In this document: piece after piece, positions 18,209-26,218 of the stretch
Position numbering within the stretch: the first letter of the stretch is position 1
How the letters are laid out: each line of letters opens with the position of its first letter
Translations under genes and position numbers: made by a program
Notes under the pieces: generated by a model
What the model saw: the letters and a program-made list of their open reading frames with translations, nothing else
Database searches by the model: none
What the model was told of the DNA's origin: nothing
Origin: Deltaproteobacteria bacterium
GTDB taxonomy: Bacteria; Desulfobacterota; Desulfobacteria; Desulfobacterales; JAFDDL01
Assembly (NCBI GenBank): GCA_019310865.1
Contig: JAFDDL010000016.1
Coordinates: forward strand, 1 to 29,164
Length of the DNA stretch: 29,164 nt
Direction of reading: 5' to 3'

Positions 18209-18380
18209 TTTGTCTCTCCTTTGATGCAAACCACTCACCGTTTAAAAAGTTTCTTCCATCTTTGATTCTTTCTCAGCTTGCAAGAATCGATGGGAGTTCT
18301 TCGATAATAAGAAGCACATCGCCCAATCGGTGTCCCATGTTTTCCTTTTTTTTTCAACCCTGACGCCTGAACATAATGAA

Positions 18381-18402
18381 GGCCCCAACCAGGGTTGGGG
18401 CC
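18381..18402. repeat. perfect GC-rich inverted repeat
   Basis: GGCCCCAACC and its exact complement GGTTGGGGCC are separated by only AG, giving a 10-bp perfect palindromic stem (an RNA loop would use four bases). No T tract follows on either strand, so a simple intrinsic terminator is doubtful. Lying between divergent genes, it could be an operator, a bidirectional insulator hairpin or a remnant repeat. Confidence 0.6.
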
Positions 18403-18471
18403 ACGCTCTCAAGAATCCGGTTTCATGCTTGGCATTATGAGGAATGACGGCACCATGCATACGCATTAAAC

Positions 18472-18500
18472 TTGCACATGAATTTAATATGTATTAAAAT
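18472..18500 (+). promoter_or_regulatory. sigma70-like promoter for the metallophosphoesterase gene
   Basis: TTGCAC (18472-18477) and TAAAAT (18495-18500) are separated by exactly 17 bp and lie 28 bp before the first start codon. The boxes match the consensus at four and five of six positions. The ribosome binding site GGGAGGT follows at 18512-18518. Confidence 0.55.
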
Positions 18501-18527
18501 ACCATAGTTAAGGGAGGTAGCGCCTAT

Positions 18528-20552
18528 ATGAAACAAGATCGCGAATACACTGATTATCTGGAGAGAATTATGCACAAAGTTAGCAAAACTTGGCGTCGTA
18601 ATGGTCTGCAAACATTTGTTGCTCTTATCTTGTTACTGACCGGGGGCTTCTGGCTCACCCCGTCGACGCTGCACGCAGATCCGTTCCTCTTTGTCTCACT
18701 GCCGGACACGCAGGTCTACTCTGAGAATCGATTCCCGGGTGACGGACGTTTTCCGGCTGTAACCGATCCGCGAGGAACAGGTGCAATCTTCTTTGACCAA
18801 ACCCAATGGATAGTCGACAACGCCGATGATTGGGGTATTCGGTATGTTGTCCACCTCGGGGACATCGTTGAAAACGGGGACAACCTCGACGAGTGGGCAC
18901 GGGCCAAAGCAGCCATGGACATCCTGCTCCAGAACGACATTGCGCATGGAACCGTCATGGGAAACCACGACAGCAATCACGGCCCCGACTATCAACAAAA
19001 TTATCTGGACAACTTCGGCCCGTCGGTGTTTGAGGGACGCTCATGGTACCGGGCCTCCTCACCGGGAGGCGGGGCCAATTTTCAGTTGCTCGAGCACGAA
19101 GGGGAAAAGATTGGGTTTCTCAACCTCAGCATCGATCAGCCGCAGTCGGAAGTGGATTGGGCGGACGAAATTATCAAGAACAACCCGGATACAATCTTCA
19201 TCCTCGGCACCCATCGTTACCTTTACGACTTCAAACTCGCCGGCGGCCGCTACGGCGAAACCGTCGACAGCCCCTTGGGTCCATTGGTCATCCAGGACGA
19301 CTTCGAGGATGGCGTGGTTGCTCCCAACACGGGTGAGGCGCTTTTCAACAAACTTGTCAGCCGGCATCCCAACATTCTGATGATTCACGCCGGTCACTTC
19401 CATAGCGAATGGGTGCGTCTTGACGGCCGGAATAATGCCGAACAGACTGTCATTCAGATCCTCACCGACTACCAGAGTACCCGTAACGGTGGCGACGGCT
19501 GGCTACGCATTTACGAGATGGATTTTGACAATAACACTTTCAAATTCGAGACCTATTCCCCGACGCTCGACCGCTATCGCACGACTATTGACCATTTTGT
19601 AGAGGCTATCTATATCGCCTATGGGGGGCGCGAGGAAATCATTGCCGCGCTGGGCATCACGGAGGCGACGTATTTCGTTCTCCTCGAGAGGCTGAAGGAC
19701 GTGCCCGAGGCACAAGACGGATTCCTCTACCAGCACCCGGATTTCGACGAACCTGACGAGCAGGCGTATTACAACCAGTATCTAAGCGATCTATTCCATG
19801 GCCAAATCCCCCCGGAAGTCGGTGACATTGCCGACTGGGAAGGCTTATGGCTGGAAGCCTTTGCCGCCAATCCGCAAAACCCCCAGGATTTCAGTGACTG
19901 GGTTCGCTCTCCGAGCGGAATCATGGAAATTGACTACTCTGCTTATGCAAACGATGCTGGGGGCGGTGATGACATAAAGGTAACAGCACCCAATGGTGGT
20001 GAAAACTGGAAGACGGGCGAAAAATACACAATCAGCTGGGACCCCGGTCAGCTGCAGGAAGATGTACAGCTTTTCTTATTTAAAGATGGAAAATATTATG
20101 CATTCATTAAAAAAATGTCCAATGACGGCACCTACGAATGGACCATTGCTGATTCTATAGAAACAGGTGATGATTACCAAATCCTTATCAGAACGGTTTC
20201 CAATTCGGAAAGGGATTTTAGCGATGCCGATTTTTCTATCAATAACGAAGGCGGAATAATCGAAGATGGAATAAAGGTAACAGCACCCAATGGTGGTGAA
20301 AACTGGACGACGGGCGAAAAATACACAATCAGCTGGGACCCCGGCCAGCTGCAGGAAGATGTACAGCTTTTCTTATTTAAAGATGGAAAATATTATGCAT
20401 TCATTAGAAAAATGCCCAATGACGGCACATATGAATGGACCATTGCTGAATCTATAGAAACAGGTGATGATTACCAAATCCTTATAAAAACGGTTTCCAA
20501 TTCAGAAAGGGATTTTAGCGATACCGATTTTTCTATCGATGTGTTTCAGTGA
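18528..20552 (+). CDS. secreted calcineurin-like metallophosphoesterase with two KNH-type domains
   Basis: This 674-residue protein is probably exported and hydrolyses phosphoesters with a two-metal centre. A signal peptide spans about residues 15-50 (core TFVALILLLTGG, cleavage likely after LHA). Metal motifs follow: PDTQ (59-62, Gln where the classical DxH has His), GD (111-112), GNHD (145-148), GTH (227-229) and GHFH (289-292). The C-terminus has two copies (about 483-572 and 582-671) of a beta domain beginning VTAPNGGENW, matching the Kre9/KNH pattern seen in bacterial surface proteins, where it may bind or present the enzyme at the cell envelope. Two starts are possible: 18528 with GGGAGGT, and an in-frame ATG at 18570 with GGAG 6 nt upstream, which gives a more normal signal peptide. 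It stands alone on the plus strand with its own promoter; its substrate is unknown. Confidence 0.87.
   Translation: MKQDREYTDYLERIMHKVSKTWRRNGLQTFVALILLLTGGFWLTPSTLHADPFLFVSLPDTQVYSENRFPGDGRFPAVTDPRGTGAIFFDQTQWIVDNADDWGIRYVVHLGDIVENGDNLDEWARAKAAMDILLQNDIAHGTVMGNHDSNHGPDYQQNYLDNFGPSVFEGRSWYRASSPGGGANFQLLEHEGEKIGFLNLSIDQPQSEVDWADEIIKNNPDTIFILGTHRYLYDFKLAGGRYGETVDSPLGPLVIQDDFEDGVVAPNTGEALFNKLVSRHPNILMIHAGHFHSEWVRLDGRNNAEQTVIQILTDYQSTRNGGDGWLRIYEMDFDNNTFKFETYSPTLDRYRTTIDHFVEAIYIAYGGREEIIAALGITEATYFVLLERLKDVPEAQDGFLYQHPDFDEPDEQAYYNQYLSDLFHGQIPPEVGDIADWEGLWLEAFAANPQNPQDFSDWVRSPSGIMEIDYSAYANDAGGGDDIKVTAPNGGENWKTGEKYTISWDPGQLQEDVQLFLFKDGKYYAFIKKMSNDGTYEWTIADSIETGDDYQILIRTVSNSERDFSDADFSINNEGGIIEDGIKVTAPNGGENWTTGEKYTISWDPGQLQEDVQLFLFKDGKYYAFIRKMPNDGTYEWTIAESIETGDDYQILIKTVSNSERDFSDTDFSIDVFQ
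19974..20540 (+). repeat. in-frame tandem duplication of a KNH-type domain
   Basis: Two 270-bp units, 19974-20243 and 20271-20540, repeat with a 297-bp period (99 codons). I count 12 differences, about 96 percent identity, with a 27-bp linker between them. Such high DNA identity indicates a recent duplication or ongoing gene conversion. Confidence 0.93.
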
Positions 20553-20559
20553 AATATTG

Positions 20560-20582
20560 CCTTGTATAACGCGATATACAGG
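20560..20582. terminator. weak hairpin between convergent genes
   Basis: CTTGTATA and TATACAGG flank ACGCGA and can pair with one bulged T. It sits 8 bp after the metallophosphoesterase stop and about 40 bp from the convergent methyltransferase stop. There is no T tract, so terminator function is only suggested by position. Confidence 0.25.
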
Positions 20583-20623
20583 TGGTTCCAATGGACGCCA
20601 ACGCCCCAGATCAACATGTGGGT

Positions 20624-21244
20624 TTACTGCACGCGACGTAAAAAACCCAGCGTTTCCACAATTTCGATCTCTTCAAACAGCCCGGACGCACAGGCCATTT
20701 TCCATATTTCATAGGGCGCTTGCCCGCCTTGGGAGGGATCCGGGAATATATCATGAATGGCAAGTATGCCGTTAACGACCATATGGCCCGCCCACGAGCG
20801 GTAGTCGCACAATGCCGCTTGATGGCTATGACCGCCATCTATAAATACCATTGCCAAAGGGGTGACCCAACCACGAGAGGCTACCGAAGTGGGGGCTACG
20901 ATTGGAATGACGGTATCCTCGAGTTTTGCCCGCCGAATGGTTTTTTTAAACTCTTTGAAACTGTCTAACCGCCCAATTTCCGGATCGTACAGATCGGGAT
21001 CATGATATTCTTCGCCCGGTTGATGTTCCTCGGATCCGAGATGGTGATCCACTGCGTATAACACCGATTGGTTTTGTTTACACGCCGTGCCCAGATAAAC
21101 GGTTGACTTGCCGCAATAGCTGCCAACTTCCAGGCAGGGCCCCAATCGAGAGGCGTCGGCAGCATGCCGATACAGCGCCTCGCCCTCTTTCTGATCCAGA
21201 AATCCTTTTACGGTTTCCATATCAATGGGTAATTCGATTGCCAT
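20624..21244 (-). CDS. class I SAM-dependent methyltransferase
   Basis: This roughly 206-residue protein has a Rossmann-type SAM fold of the Methyltransf_24 kind. LEVGSYCGKSTVYL is motif I, AVDHHLG follows strand 2, and MVFIDGGHSHQAALCDY is the acidic strand-4 motif found in this group. It ends within a fold-complete length. Two ATGs are possible: 21256 and 21244; the latter has GGGGAT just upstream and is preferred weakly. It is the last gene of the right operon, 45 bp after the LarA-like gene. The methyl acceptor is unknown; relatives act on small molecules or glycans. Confidence 0.75.
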   Translation of the reverse strand: MAIELPIDMETVKGFLDQKEGEALYRHAADASRLGPCLEVGSYCGKSTVYLGTACKQNQSVLYAVDHHLGSEEHQPGEEYHDPDLYDPEIGRLDSFKEFKKTIRRAKLEDTVIPIVAPTSVASRGWVTPLAMVFIDGGHSHQAALCDYRSWAGHMVVNGILAIHDIFPDPSQGGQAPYEIWKMACASGLFEEIEIVETLGFLRRVQ

Positions 21245-21289
21245 GATTATCCCCATTATCTTTTAGGGTTCGACCGGATTGATGTTATC

Positions 21290-22543
21290 TTATTCATCCG
21301 GAAAATACTGAATGGTGGCATCGGTAAATACATTTACATGGGTGCCGGAGCCGTTGTTGTTTTCAAGCAGGTCCATAACCGCTTCCCAATTATCCGCCCA
21401 TGACACACGGCCATATCCACCGAACCAGTCTTCATCGGCACGGCTCGGGTACGGGCTGTATATGATAATATTGCCAATGTCGTCCGTCATGCTTGTTCGA
21501 TCAGGACTCCAGAGCTTTCCGCCGATATATTTACCGAAACTGCCAATCAGGTAATGGGTAATCTGCCCCATGGGCGTATGAGAAACAACGACGATATCCC
21601 CTTTGGGTTTAAGGCTCTTGGATCCAAAAAGCAAGGCAATGGCGGCTTCGCAAGCTTTGAAATTCGCGTTGACCACCGCCACATCGGCGTTGGGGATCAG
21701 TCGGGTCCCGTTGAGTTTTTTGGCGATCTCCACCCCTGCATAATGAGCTTCGATGGGATGACCGACAAACAAATCGATGGTCTCACAACGACTGTTTACC
21801 AGGGCATCGACGACCAGGTCAAGACCGGCCATGGCACAGACTTCTTCCATTTCCAGGCGCATGATATTGCCGTCGAATCTGCCCAGACCGTCAACCGGAT
21901 TCAGCCCTTTCCCGAATAGGTCGGTAGCGGATAATAGGTGGTTGCCCAGAACGGTTTCTGCCGACGAAACACCTGGAAACAAGATTTTACCACCACCCCC
22001 GAAACCATTGAACGGGTGGGGAACGATGCTGCCCATTCCGATCTTCAGATCGCATTTCATTATTTCGGAGTTGACGGACACCTCGGTATTTCGACTGGTC
22101 TTGCCCAAATTGTCACAGTTTTCGTACGGATTGTGGTTGAACACCGGATATTTAGCAACGACCGCTTTTCCCAGTTTCTTTACAAAATCGACGCGGGTGT
22201 GGGCACCATGATTGCCAAGGGAGCAGATAAAGCGAATCCGGTCGTCTGTGACACCGGCCACTTTCAATTCTTTTAGCACAAATGGCACCAGTTCATACAA
22301 CCGGGTTCCCCGGCTGATGTCATCAAAGATGATGACAACATCCTGTTTACCTTTGGCCAGCTCTTGAATCCGGGAAGCACCGATGGGTTCTGCAAACGCT
22401 TTTTCCATCGCCGCTTTGGACATGGGTTCCATGGTATCGGCAGGGCTGTCGCAGACTTCCACCCGCCAATCGTCCGGAAAGCTGATTTCAATATCCTTCT
22501 CATCAAACCACATACCCTGGGCAAGACGAATACTATCGTGCAT
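21290..22543 (-). CDS. LarA-family (DUF2088) nickel-pincer racemase/epimerase homologue
   Basis: This 417-residue protein matches lactate racemase LarA, whose nickel-pincer nucleotide cofactor interconverts stereoisomers of 2-hydroxyacids by hydride transfer. Cofactor and catalytic residues align well with my recollection of the known enzyme: R78 (DDISRGT), H112 (GNHGAHT), H176 (VPHPFNG), K186 (GGGGK, the lysine carrying the cofactor) and H202 (GNHLL). The His176-Lys186-His202 spacing of 10 and 16 is identical to the LarA H174-K184-H200 spacing. GGAGGT lies 6 nt before the ATG. It follows iorB by 15 bp in the operon. No larB, larC or larE cofactor-synthesis genes are in the window. The substrate is probably not lactate but the 2-hydroxyacid feeding the oxidase and oxidoreductase next door. 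Confidence 0.85.
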   Translation of the reverse strand: MHDSIRLAQGMWFDEKDIEISFPDDWRVEVCDSPADTMEPMSKAAMEKAFAEPIGASRIQELAKGKQDVVIIFDDISRGTRLYELVPFVLKELKVAGVTDDRIRFICSLGNHGAHTRVDFVKKLGKAVVAKYPVFNHNPYENCDNLGKTSRNTEVSVNSEIMKCDLKIGMGSIVPHPFNGFGGGGKILFPGVSSAETVLGNHLLSATDLFGKGLNPVDGLGRFDGNIMRLEMEEVCAMAGLDLVVDALVNSRCETIDLFVGHPIEAHYAGVEIAKKLNGTRLIPNADVAVVNANFKACEAAIALLFGSKSLKPKGDIVVVSHTPMGQITHYLIGSFGKYIGGKLWSPDRTSMTDDIGNIIIYSPYPSRADEDWFGGYGRVSWADNWEAVMDLLENNNGSGTHVNVFTDATIQYFPDE

Positions 22544-22558
22544 AAATACACCTCCGTT

Positions 22559-23173
22559 TTAGTGAATCATCTGCATGCCTTTATCAAACGCTTTAAGATT
22601 TAATGCCACTTTATCTTCGCTCATCATAACCCCGAGCACCGCCTCAAGCAGCTCCCGTGTCAAGGGCAGCACACCGGTAGCTGCCATGGCCCCCACCATT
22701 ATCACGTTACTTAGAATTGAATGTCCCAGCTTCAGGGCTTCTTCCGTAGGATCGATAAACCAGGCAATCTCGGAAAGCGCCTCGATCCATTGCCGGATAT
22801 CTTCCGGCGACGGATACACCTGCTCTCCGCAGATAACGCCGAGCGGATGAATCGGCCGCGTATTGCACAGAACCTTGACGTTCGAGTTGCCGTAATCTTT
22901 CAGCACCCGAAGTGTTTCCACCGGTTCCAATGACACCACCATATGGGCGTTTCCTTTGGGAATTTGTGGAGAGAGGGAGGCCCCCGATGAGAGCCTCATA
23001 TGACTCATCACGGGACCACCTCGCTGGGAAGCACCAAAGGTTTCACCAATGGTAACGGAAACGCCCTGTTGAGAAAGCATATTTCCCACCAATCGGGAAG
23101 CCAGCACGTTCCCCTGGCCACCAATACCGGTAATAATCAGATTAAACGGGTCGGATGACAATTGACTTCTCAT
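22559..23173 (-). CDS. iorB: indolepyruvate ferredoxin oxidoreductase, beta subunit
   Basis: This 204-residue subunit of the 2-oxoacid:ferredoxin oxidoreductase gamma-domain family partners IorA in oxidative decarboxylation of aryl-pyruvates to aryl-acetyl-CoA. It contains the GIGGQGNVLASRL and FGASQRGGPVMSHMR signatures and has the family's usual length. Its start lies 3 bp beyond the iorA stop, and its ribosome binding site (AAAGGAGG) is inside the end of iorA, so the two are translationally coupled. The LarA-like gene follows 15 bp later. Confidence 0.93.
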   Translation of the reverse strand: MRSQLSSDPFNLIITGIGGQGNVLASRLVGNMLSQQGVSVTIGETFGASQRGGPVMSHMRLSSGASLSPQIPKGNAHMVVSLEPVETLRVLKDYGNSNVKVLCNTRPIHPLGVICGEQVYPSPEDIRQWIEALSEIAWFIDPTEEALKLGHSILSNVIMVGAMAATGVLPLTRELLEAVLGVMMSEDKVALNLKAFDKGMQMIH

Positions 23174-23176
23174 GAT

Positions 23177-25123
23177 CTATTGCGCCTCCTTTGTTTGAAT
23201 TGCCCCGGAAGGACAGACGGATGCACAGACGCCGCATCCGCTGCAGAGCACCTCATCGATATGGGCCTTTTGATCCACAGGATCCCATATGAGCCCGGGG
23301 CACTTGAACACACGCGTACACAGACGGTTACAACCACACGTTTCCCCAAGACATCGCGATTCATCCACGCTCACCTCATACTGTTTTTTACCTTTTTTTT
23401 CAGGACTCAGCGCGCATACCTGTCTCAGCACCAGCACGTTTACACCATCTGTTGCTTTCAGCAGAGACAAAAGCGTCTCCCGGGTGTCATCGATGTCAAA
23501 AGGATCGCAAATCTTCACCCGGGCACCGATGGCCTCGCAAACCGCCGGAATGTCTACGGCAGGCGCCGCCTCTTTCCTGACGTTCATGGGCAGGCCCGGA
23601 TGGGTCTGGAATCCGGTCATGGCCGTGCCGCTGTTGTCCAGCACCACAAGGGTTATGGGTGACTGGTTGTGCACCGCATTCACCAGTGCCGGGATCACCG
23701 AATGGAAAAAGGTACCGTCACCACAGACCGCCACGACCGGCTGATTCATCCCGAATTGCGTCAGCTTGGCAAACCCGCCGGCCACACCGGCACCGGAACC
23801 CATCGAATGATTGGTCTTCAGGGTAAAAAAGCCCGAAGGACCCAATCCCAAGGTATAACAGCCGATATCGCCACAGACGAAGCCCTTTCGGTTGTCCATG
23901 GCCATAGCGTTGTTGATGGACCAGAAAGAGGCCCGATGCGGGCAGCCGGGGCAAAAGGCCATATCCCGTTCCGGAATTCCCCCGAAGGGGATGGTGTCGT
24001 TCACCTTGCTTACGTAATCCGCCTGGCGCGTTACCAATTCACATCCGAGTATCTTTGCCAGGGAACTCGCCACGATATCCGGGTTCAGTTCCCCTATCGT
24101 CGGCAGGCTGCCATCAATTTTCCCATGAAATGTCTTCACCCCGATCCGTCCGGCCAATCCCATGGCCAGACTTCGCAGATTGTCTTCCATAAAGGAAAGG
24201 CCCTCTTCCACCACCAGTACCTTATTGGTTCGGCTTAAATATTTTTCCAATAATCCGGATGGCAGCGGCCAAGTGGTACCCAGTTTCAGCACACCCACCC
24301 GATCATTGGCCCCCAGCATCTGGATCGCTTCCCGGCTGTAGAGATTGCCGGCAGAGCTTGTAATCACCAGCAACTCGGGAGCATCCGGTCCATTATACGT
24401 GTTAAAGGGAGAGGTTTCGAATATCTCGGCCGCTTTTTTGAGCTTGCCCTGCTGGCGCTGATGCAAGAATTCGAGAAGCACCGGCACGGTGATCACCGGC
24501 CCCTCCATCTGCTCCAGAAACGACCCTTCATAATTGAAACGGGCCGATGCGGTGTCGGCCGGAAGATCTCCAAACACCACGTTGCCGCTGGCATGGGATA
24601 GGCGTGTGACACTGCGGACCATCACGACATTCCGGATCTCTTCGGAAAGCTCAAATGCCCATCGGGTCATATCTTTTGCTTCTTGAAAATCACCGGGCTC
24701 TATTAACGGGAACTCCATCATTTTGGCATAATGTCGTGCGTCGCCCTCATTGGAGCTCGACAATCCGCCGGGATCCTCACACATTACCAGAACCATCCCC
24801 CCCCGGGTTCCGTAGAGCGCCAGATGGAGGAGAAAGTCGGCCGCCACATTCACCCCCACCTGCTTCATAACGCACATGGACCGAAGCTCTGCAAACGATC
24901 CGGCGGCAGCCACTTCCAGGGCAACCTTTTCATTCACCGACCACTCCACATAGAGATTGCGCTTTTTTGCCACCTTGGCCAATTCCGTTATAATTTCAGA
25001 AGACGGTGTGCCCGGATACCCGGCCGCCACACTCACGCCGGCTTCCAGCGCCCCGCGGGTGATGGCCTCATTTCCCATTAACAGATGCCGTGCACCTATC
25101 TGTTGTTGTGCGATGACTGTCAT
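23177..25123 (-). CDS. iorA: indolepyruvate ferredoxin oxidoreductase, alpha subunit
   Basis: This 648-residue thiamine diphosphate enzyme oxidises aryl-2-oxoacids with CoA and ferredoxin. The N-terminal part holds the pyrimidine-binding domain (AAGYPGTPSSEI), the middle the FCPGCPHRASF stretch and the thiamine-binding CGDGTFFH...LDNSGTAMTG motif. The C-terminus has two [4Fe-4S] motifs: CSGCGVCASVCP is standard, and the other has the irregular CLGETCGCNRLC arrangement common in IorA. The length is normal for IorA. Its ATG overlaps the FrhB-like gene's stop in an ATGA. AGGAGG precedes the start. Arylpyruvate specificity comes from family assignment only. Confidence 0.95.
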   Translation of the reverse strand: MTVIAQQQIGARHLLMGNEAITRGALEAGVSVAAGYPGTPSSEIITELAKVAKKRNLYVEWSVNEKVALEVAAAGSFAELRSMCVMKQVGVNVAADFLLHLALYGTRGGMVLVMCEDPGGLSSSNEGDARHYAKMMEFPLIEPGDFQEAKDMTRWAFELSEEIRNVVMVRSVTRLSHASGNVVFGDLPADTASARFNYEGSFLEQMEGPVITVPVLLEFLHQRQQGKLKKAAEIFETSPFNTYNGPDAPELLVITSSAGNLYSREAIQMLGANDRVGVLKLGTTWPLPSGLLEKYLSRTNKVLVVEEGLSFMEDNLRSLAMGLAGRIGVKTFHGKIDGSLPTIGELNPDIVASSLAKILGCELVTRQADYVSKVNDTIPFGGIPERDMAFCPGCPHRASFWSINNAMAMDNRKGFVCGDIGCYTLGLGPSGFFTLKTNHSMGSGAGVAGGFAKLTQFGMNQPVVAVCGDGTFFHSVIPALVNAVHNQSPITLVVLDNSGTAMTGFQTHPGLPMNVRKEAAPAVDIPAVCEAIGARVKICDPFDIDDTRETLLSLLKATDGVNVLVLRQVCALSPEKKGKKQYEVSVDESRCLGETCGCNRLCTRVFKCPGLIWDPVDQKAHIDEVLCSGCGVCASVCPSGAIQTKEAQ

Positions 25124-26163
25124 TTTTCCTCCTGTTTGGCCTTTTCCAAAGCCCTCTTTTTCTTGTTGTCGGCTCCCAGTGTCAGATGTTCCAAACCGGC
25201 TGCCGGGAAATCACCCAATACCAGATATCCCTCTTTAACTGCTTTTTCCACCAGCTTTTCACCCCGTTGGGTTCTAATGATCAAGGTATTCCATTCCGCC
25301 TTACCTTCAAAAGCACCGACTGACAGATCCGCCCATTCGGCTGTCATATCCGGACAGGTGAAACATCCATTGGGAACCAGCGACCGGATTTCATCGAGGG
25401 GAACTTCTACTTCGGTATCCCCGGTTTTAATGATAAAAACCTCAGCCGGTGGTGGTGGCACGTCCATACCGGTAATAGCGTCGATGTCGATTTTCCCTGA
25501 AAGAAAATCGAGGAATTTTCGGGTATCCAGGGCCCAGGTACAAAAGAGCCCTATGGTCAGGGCCACAGGATCTTTGAAGTTTTCCTTTTCGAGCGGATTA
25601 TTTCGCATCTGCGCCACACCGGTCAATTGGCAGGCAGTGCCCACCACCCCCAGCTTTTCATGACCGTCCGCTGCGGCCTGGTTCAGGCAGGAAACCGTCG
25701 GTGCAGCCATGTACTTGGTAGATGCACAATTAACGACATCACCGGATTTGGTAACCAGTTTCGGCATGGGTATTAGCCCTTCATTGTCGGTCAAGACGGC
25801 GCCCTCTACCAGCCCGCTCTCAAGCGCCAGGGTCATCAACGCCGATACGGTCCCCCCGTTCTGAAATTTACCTGATCTCATTTTTTCGCCGGCTTTGGCG
25901 GCCGTAATTCGACGATATATTCCCAGGGCTTCACCGTTATAAGGCTTACCGAAATAGTTCCGGGCCAGTTGATCATAATCGACCCCGGTTTTCGGGCAAT
26001 GGGCGTAACAACGCCCTCTTTCAAGATCGCAATCAAACAGTTGGGCAACCTTCCCCTCATGGGCCTTGAAATAGGGACACACCCCCATACAGGCACCACA
26101 AACAGTGCAAAGGTCCTGGGCCAGGACCTGCTCGGAAAGTTCTTTGGAACCTAATATTTCCAT
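25120..26163 (-). CDS. FrhB-like coenzyme F420 hydrogenase/dehydrogenase beta-subunit family protein
   Basis: This 347-residue protein belongs to the FrhB family of flavin and Fe-S proteins that pass electrons between ferredoxin-type donors and a flavin or F420. An N-terminal ferredoxin-type cluster is visible (C19, C22, C25, C29 in CTVCGACMGVCP), with extra cysteines near 45, 52 and 56, and the family stretch VGTACQLTGV. The start at 26163 is supported by AAAGGAGG about 7 nt upstream; upstream in-frame residues look non-coding. Its stop overlaps the iorA start by 4 nt, so it is tightly coupled to IorAB, suggesting it handles their electrons. F420 use is not implied, since no F420 genes are present. 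Confidence 0.85.
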   Translation of the reverse strand: MEILGSKELSEQVLAQDLCTVCGACMGVCPYFKAHEGKVAQLFDCDLERGRCYAHCPKTGVDYDQLARNYFGKPYNGEALGIYRRITAAKAGEKMRSGKFQNGGTVSALMTLALESGLVEGAVLTDNEGLIPMPKLVTKSGDVVNCASTKYMAAPTVSCLNQAAADGHEKLGVVGTACQLTGVAQMRNNPLEKENFKDPVALTIGLFCTWALDTRKFLDFLSGKIDIDAITGMDVPPPPAEVFIIKTGDTEVEVPLDEIRSLVPNGCFTCPDMTAEWADLSVGAFEGKAEWNTLIIRTQRGEKLVEKAVKEGYLVLGDFPAAGLEHLTLGADNKKKRALEKAKQEEK

Positions 26164-26218
26164 TAAATAACCTCCTTTATTTTTCTGTGGAGAACCGGAT
26201 CCGGAGAGCCGGGATCCC

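Larger units (their letters stand above)
18209..18527. promoter_or_regulatory. divergent intergenic region
   Basis: This 319-bp gap separates the divergent acyl-CoA ligase operon (minus strand) and metallophosphoesterase gene (plus strand). It contains a sigma70-like plus-strand promoter (18472-18500), a strong GC-rich hairpin (18381-18402) and a long T tract near 18345-18355. No clear minus-strand promoter stands out, though the left operon must start here. A regulator binding site for the MalT-like protein would be expected in this region, but I cannot identify one. Confidence 0.6.

Noticed and set aside
18341..18402. T tract and hairpin as an intrinsic terminator
   Set aside because: The T tract precedes the hairpin on the plus strand, and about 25 bp of mixed sequence separates them on the minus strand, so the geometry does not fit a terminator.
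18655..19403. several antisense and alternate frames within the metallophosphoesterase gene
   Set aside because: They lie entirely inside a gene with intact metal motifs and are shadows of its GC-biased codons.
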